From the NCBI GenBank assembly GCA_003551405.1, contig PUMO01000022.1, positions 1 through 7,436 of the forward strand: a stretch of DNA of 7,436 nt, written 5' to 3'. This document shows positions 5,563 to 7,436 of the stretch, piece by piece. Source of the DNA: Mollicutes bacterium. Lineage in GTDB: Bacteria > Bacillota_I > Bacilli_A > Izemoplasmatales > Izemoplasmataceae. The number at the start of each line of letters is the position of its first letter. The first letter of the stretch is position 1. The translations under genes were made by a program, and so were the position numbers. A model generated the notes under the pieces. That model did no database searches, was not told where the DNA came from, and was given only the letters and a program-made list of their open reading frames with translations.

Positions 5563-6726
5563 ATGAAAAAACTGTTGATGGTTGTTGTGCTTGCACTTAG
5601 TGTATTGTCACTGAGTGCTTGTGATTTTTTATTCATTGAAGAACAAGACCCTACAGAAGAGCGTGAAATTTTTGATGTCAATGAGTATACAAGACAAGAG
5701 CTTGTGGATTTAGTAGAAGAGCTTATGGATGAGTCTTATCATCGTGTTGAGTATGAGCTTGATGATCTTCAAAATGCGATGACACAGATGCTTGAGACTG
5801 AGCGTCAGGCCGTTGTGGGCATTGAAGCCGGAACCGCGTTCACCTCGGGCAGTGCCTCGGGTGTTATCATAGATAAAGATGGCGATGATTATTATGTGGT
5901 TACCAACCACCATGTGCTTCAACCCGATGATCGCAACGAGCCTTTTGATGATGTAAGCATCACGTATGAGCGAAATGGTATGCTTTTTGATGTGCCCAAT
6001 TCACAAACGGAAATCCTTGGTCTTGATGCTACTACGGATTTAGCCGTCATTCGTTTCAATTCGGATTCAAATTTCCCTGTTGTGGATTTTGCGGATTCTT
6101 ATGATATCGATGTTGGGTCCTTTGCGATTGCGGTTGGGAACCCCCTTGGCTTTGATTATTTCGGTAGCACAACGTTTGGCATGGTATCGGGCTTGAGCCG
6201 TTTTGTACCGGGCAGTCAGTATGAAGTGCCGTTTTTGCAACATGACGCAGCGATTTCACCAGGGAACAGTGGTGGCGCGCTTTTCGATATAAATGGTGAC
6301 GTTATTGGAATTAACAACATGAAAATTGTGGATGATGCGACGTCAAATATTGGTTTTGCAATACCGTCCAATACCGTTGTGCGCATTACTGATGAGTTAA
6401 TTGAACAAGGTTATGTTGAACGCCCATTCTTTGGCATTACCGCTATGGATCAAGTCAGTGCATGTGGACAGGATGTTGGTGTTTGTATTGAAGGGTTCTC
6501 AAGTGATGGCACCGCCGCTGAAACTTCGCTAGAAACCGGTGATATCATTATAGGATTTAAATTGGAGGGAATGGATGATTACCAAGAGGTGCTCAATTTC
6601 ACCGATTTACGTGAACAAATATTGAACAGTCAAGTTGGCGATCGCATGAGTGTTCAGTATATCCGCGATGGTGAAACGTATGAAACCGACTTTACAGAAC
6701 TGGTAATTCATCCGGATGATGAATGA
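5563..6726 (+). CDS. HtrA/DegP-type serine protease lipoprotein with one PDZ domain
   Basis: The 387-residue product is a predicted membrane-anchored trypsin-fold protease (family S1C), likely degrading misfolded proteins outside the membrane. Residues 1-20 form a lipoprotein signal peptide: KK, a hydrophobic stretch, then lipobox L17-S18-A19-C20, so Cys20 would be lipidated. Residues 21-80 are an acidic, probably helical linker. The protease domain holds the complete triad H117 (VVTNHHV), D159 (TTDLAVI) and S236 (SPGNSGGALF), with GFAIPSN at 264-270. One PDZ domain spans about 288-380, starting PFFGI. Family members usually have a transmembrane anchor or a cleaved signal; a lipobox is less usual. 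The only other cysteines, C301 and C308, both lie in the PDZ domain. The ATG at 5563 is chosen because GGAG (5551-5554) lies 8 nt upstream inside the end of tatD; the GTG at 5554 lacks a ribosome binding site. The 5-nt gap to tatD indicates cotranscription. Confidence 0.92.
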   Translation: MKKLLMVVVLALSVLSLSACDFLFIEEQDPTEEREIFDVNEYTRQELVDLVEELMDESYHRVEYELDDLQNAMTQMLETERQAVVGIEAGTAFTSGSASGVIIDKDGDDYYVVTNHHVLQPDDRNEPFDDVSITYERNGMLFDVPNSQTEILGLDATTDLAVIRFNSDSNFPVVDFADSYDIDVGSFAIAVGNPLGFDYFGSTTFGMVSGLSRFVPGSQYEVPFLQHDAAISPGNSGGALFDINGDVIGINNMKIVDDATSNIGFAIPSNTVVRITDELIEQGYVERPFFGITAMDQVSACGQDVGVCIEGFSSDGTAAETSLETGDIIIGFKLEGMDDYQEVLNFTDLREQILNSQVGDRMSVQYIRDGETYETDFTELVIHPDDE

Positions 6727-7436
6727 TGAAAAATATTAATTTTTATGATGCGATTCGTAAACGCAGAAGTGTTAGAACCTATAAAGACGAACCGCTTACG
6801 CAGACTGATTTGGACATGGTGAAATCGTTGATTGATGATGCTGAGTCACTTGCGAAGCCTTTTGAAACAAGGATGACACTTCATTTGATAAACAATAAGG
6901 AAAATGAGACGTCCAAACAAAATATTGGGACGTATGGATTTGTGAAAAATGCGCCCCATTTCATCGCAGGGGTCACTCAAAACGATTCCAGTGCCCTTGT
7001 TGATTTTGGTTATGGTTTTGAGATGCTTATTTTGGCGCTCGCAGAACATGGCCTCGGCACAGTGTGGCTTGGAGGGACATTCAAACGTAAACAATTCCAG
7101 GATATTCTTAAAGAGTCTGAAACTGACGCTTTCATACCAGCGGTGACACCGGTTGGCTACCCGGCACTTAAGCGTTCGTTGAGAGAACGCACTATCCGTA
7201 AGGCAGCAGATGCGGACAACCGTCAACCGTTTGAAACGCTCTTTTGGGATGCGTATGAAAATATGCCGCTCAAACGGAAAGATAACCCGCGTATTGCGAA
7301 GATTTTTGACTTTGTCAGAAAAGCACCAAGCGCTTCAAATAAGCAACCATGGCGCCTTTATTGGCAAGGGGATGTTATTCATGTTGCCCTTCATTTTGAT
7401 GAAAAATATAACAACCGTCTTAACTATCCAATCCAG
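6723..7436 (+). CDS. Two-half nitroreductase family protein, TM1586 type (partial, 3' end missing)
   Basis: The frame is open from 6723 to the window end (238 codons). Residues 8-20 (YDAIRKRRSVRTY) are the N-terminal FMN phosphate-binding signature of nitroreductases. Residues 96-118 (GYGFEML to GTVWLGG) are the usual central motif. A second FMN-pocket signature, APSASNKQPW at 201-210, appears late in the chain rather than near residue 35. This spacing fits the TM1586-type putative nitroreductases, where one chain carries both halves of the dimeric fold; I know this family by pattern only. Such proteins would use FMN and NAD(P)H in the cytoplasm, substrate unknown. The start overlaps the protease stop (ATGA, 6723-6726). 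An adjacent ATG at 6726 is equally possible, giving MKNINFYD. No Shine-Dalgarno sequence is visible, so translation is probably coupled to the gene upstream. Perhaps a few tens of residues are missing. Confidence 0.85.
   Translation, partial: MMKNINFYDAIRKRRSVRTYKDEPLTQTDLDMVKSLIDDAESLAKPFETRMTLHLINNKENETSKQNIGTYGFVKNAPHFIAGVTQNDSSALVDFGYGFEMLILALAEHGLGTVWLGGTFKRKQFQDILKESETDAFIPAVTPVGYPALKRSLRERTIRKAADADNRQPFETLFWDAYENMPLKRKDNPRIAKIFDFVRKAPSASNKQPWRLYWQGDVIHVALHFDEKYNNRLNYPIQ

Noticed and set aside
6846..7226. Antisense ORF within the nitroreductase gene, with a forward shadow at 6949-7146
   Set aside because: The nitroreductase frame carries clear family motifs across the whole stretch; the others have none.

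Overview
This window looks like a chromosomal core locus of a low-complexity Bacillota-type bacterium, probably on the Mollicutes / Erysipelotrichia side. Reasons: the classical str operon order (rpsL-rpsG-fusA-tuf), a Gram-positive-type S12 with the extended N-terminal segment, strong AGGAGG ribosome binding sites on the ribosomal genes, and an EF-Tu whose wording resembles Mollicute proteins. TGA is a real stop (tatD and the protease gene both end in it) and tryptophan is written TGG, so this is the standard bacterial code and not the Mycoplasma/Spiroplasma code. The base composition looks moderate rather than extremely AT-rich. The lineage is an inference from memory of family sequences.

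Region 1 (1-252): the end of an upstream gene encoding a very acidic tail, most likely RpoC (RNA polymerase beta'), closed by a hairpin terminator. Region 2 (271-4753): a consensus sigma-A promoter, a leader of about 100 nt carrying a terminator-like hairpin, then rpsL, rpsG and fusA tightly packed. A 78-nt gap with a possible extra promoter precedes tuf, and a strong GNRA-loop terminator ends the operon. These four genes supply two proteins of the small ribosomal subunit and the two GTPases that drive elongation.

Region 3 (4754-7436): an extended -10 promoter directly against the terminator starts a second, tightly coupled transcription unit: tatD (metal-dependent nuclease), a surface lipoprotein of the HtrA/DegP serine protease type with one PDZ domain, and a two-half nitroreductase of the TM1586 type cut by the window end. 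A shared stress or quality-control role (DNA repair/turnover, envelope protein quality control, flavin redox chemistry) is possible but is inference only.

All genes are on the plus strand. I see no mobile element, tRNA, CRISPR array or sign of horizontal transfer. I found no clearly undescribed system; the most interesting points are the rpsL leader, the tatD-htrA-nitroreductase neighbourhood and the lipoprotein form of HtrA with an extracytoplasmic cysteine pair.
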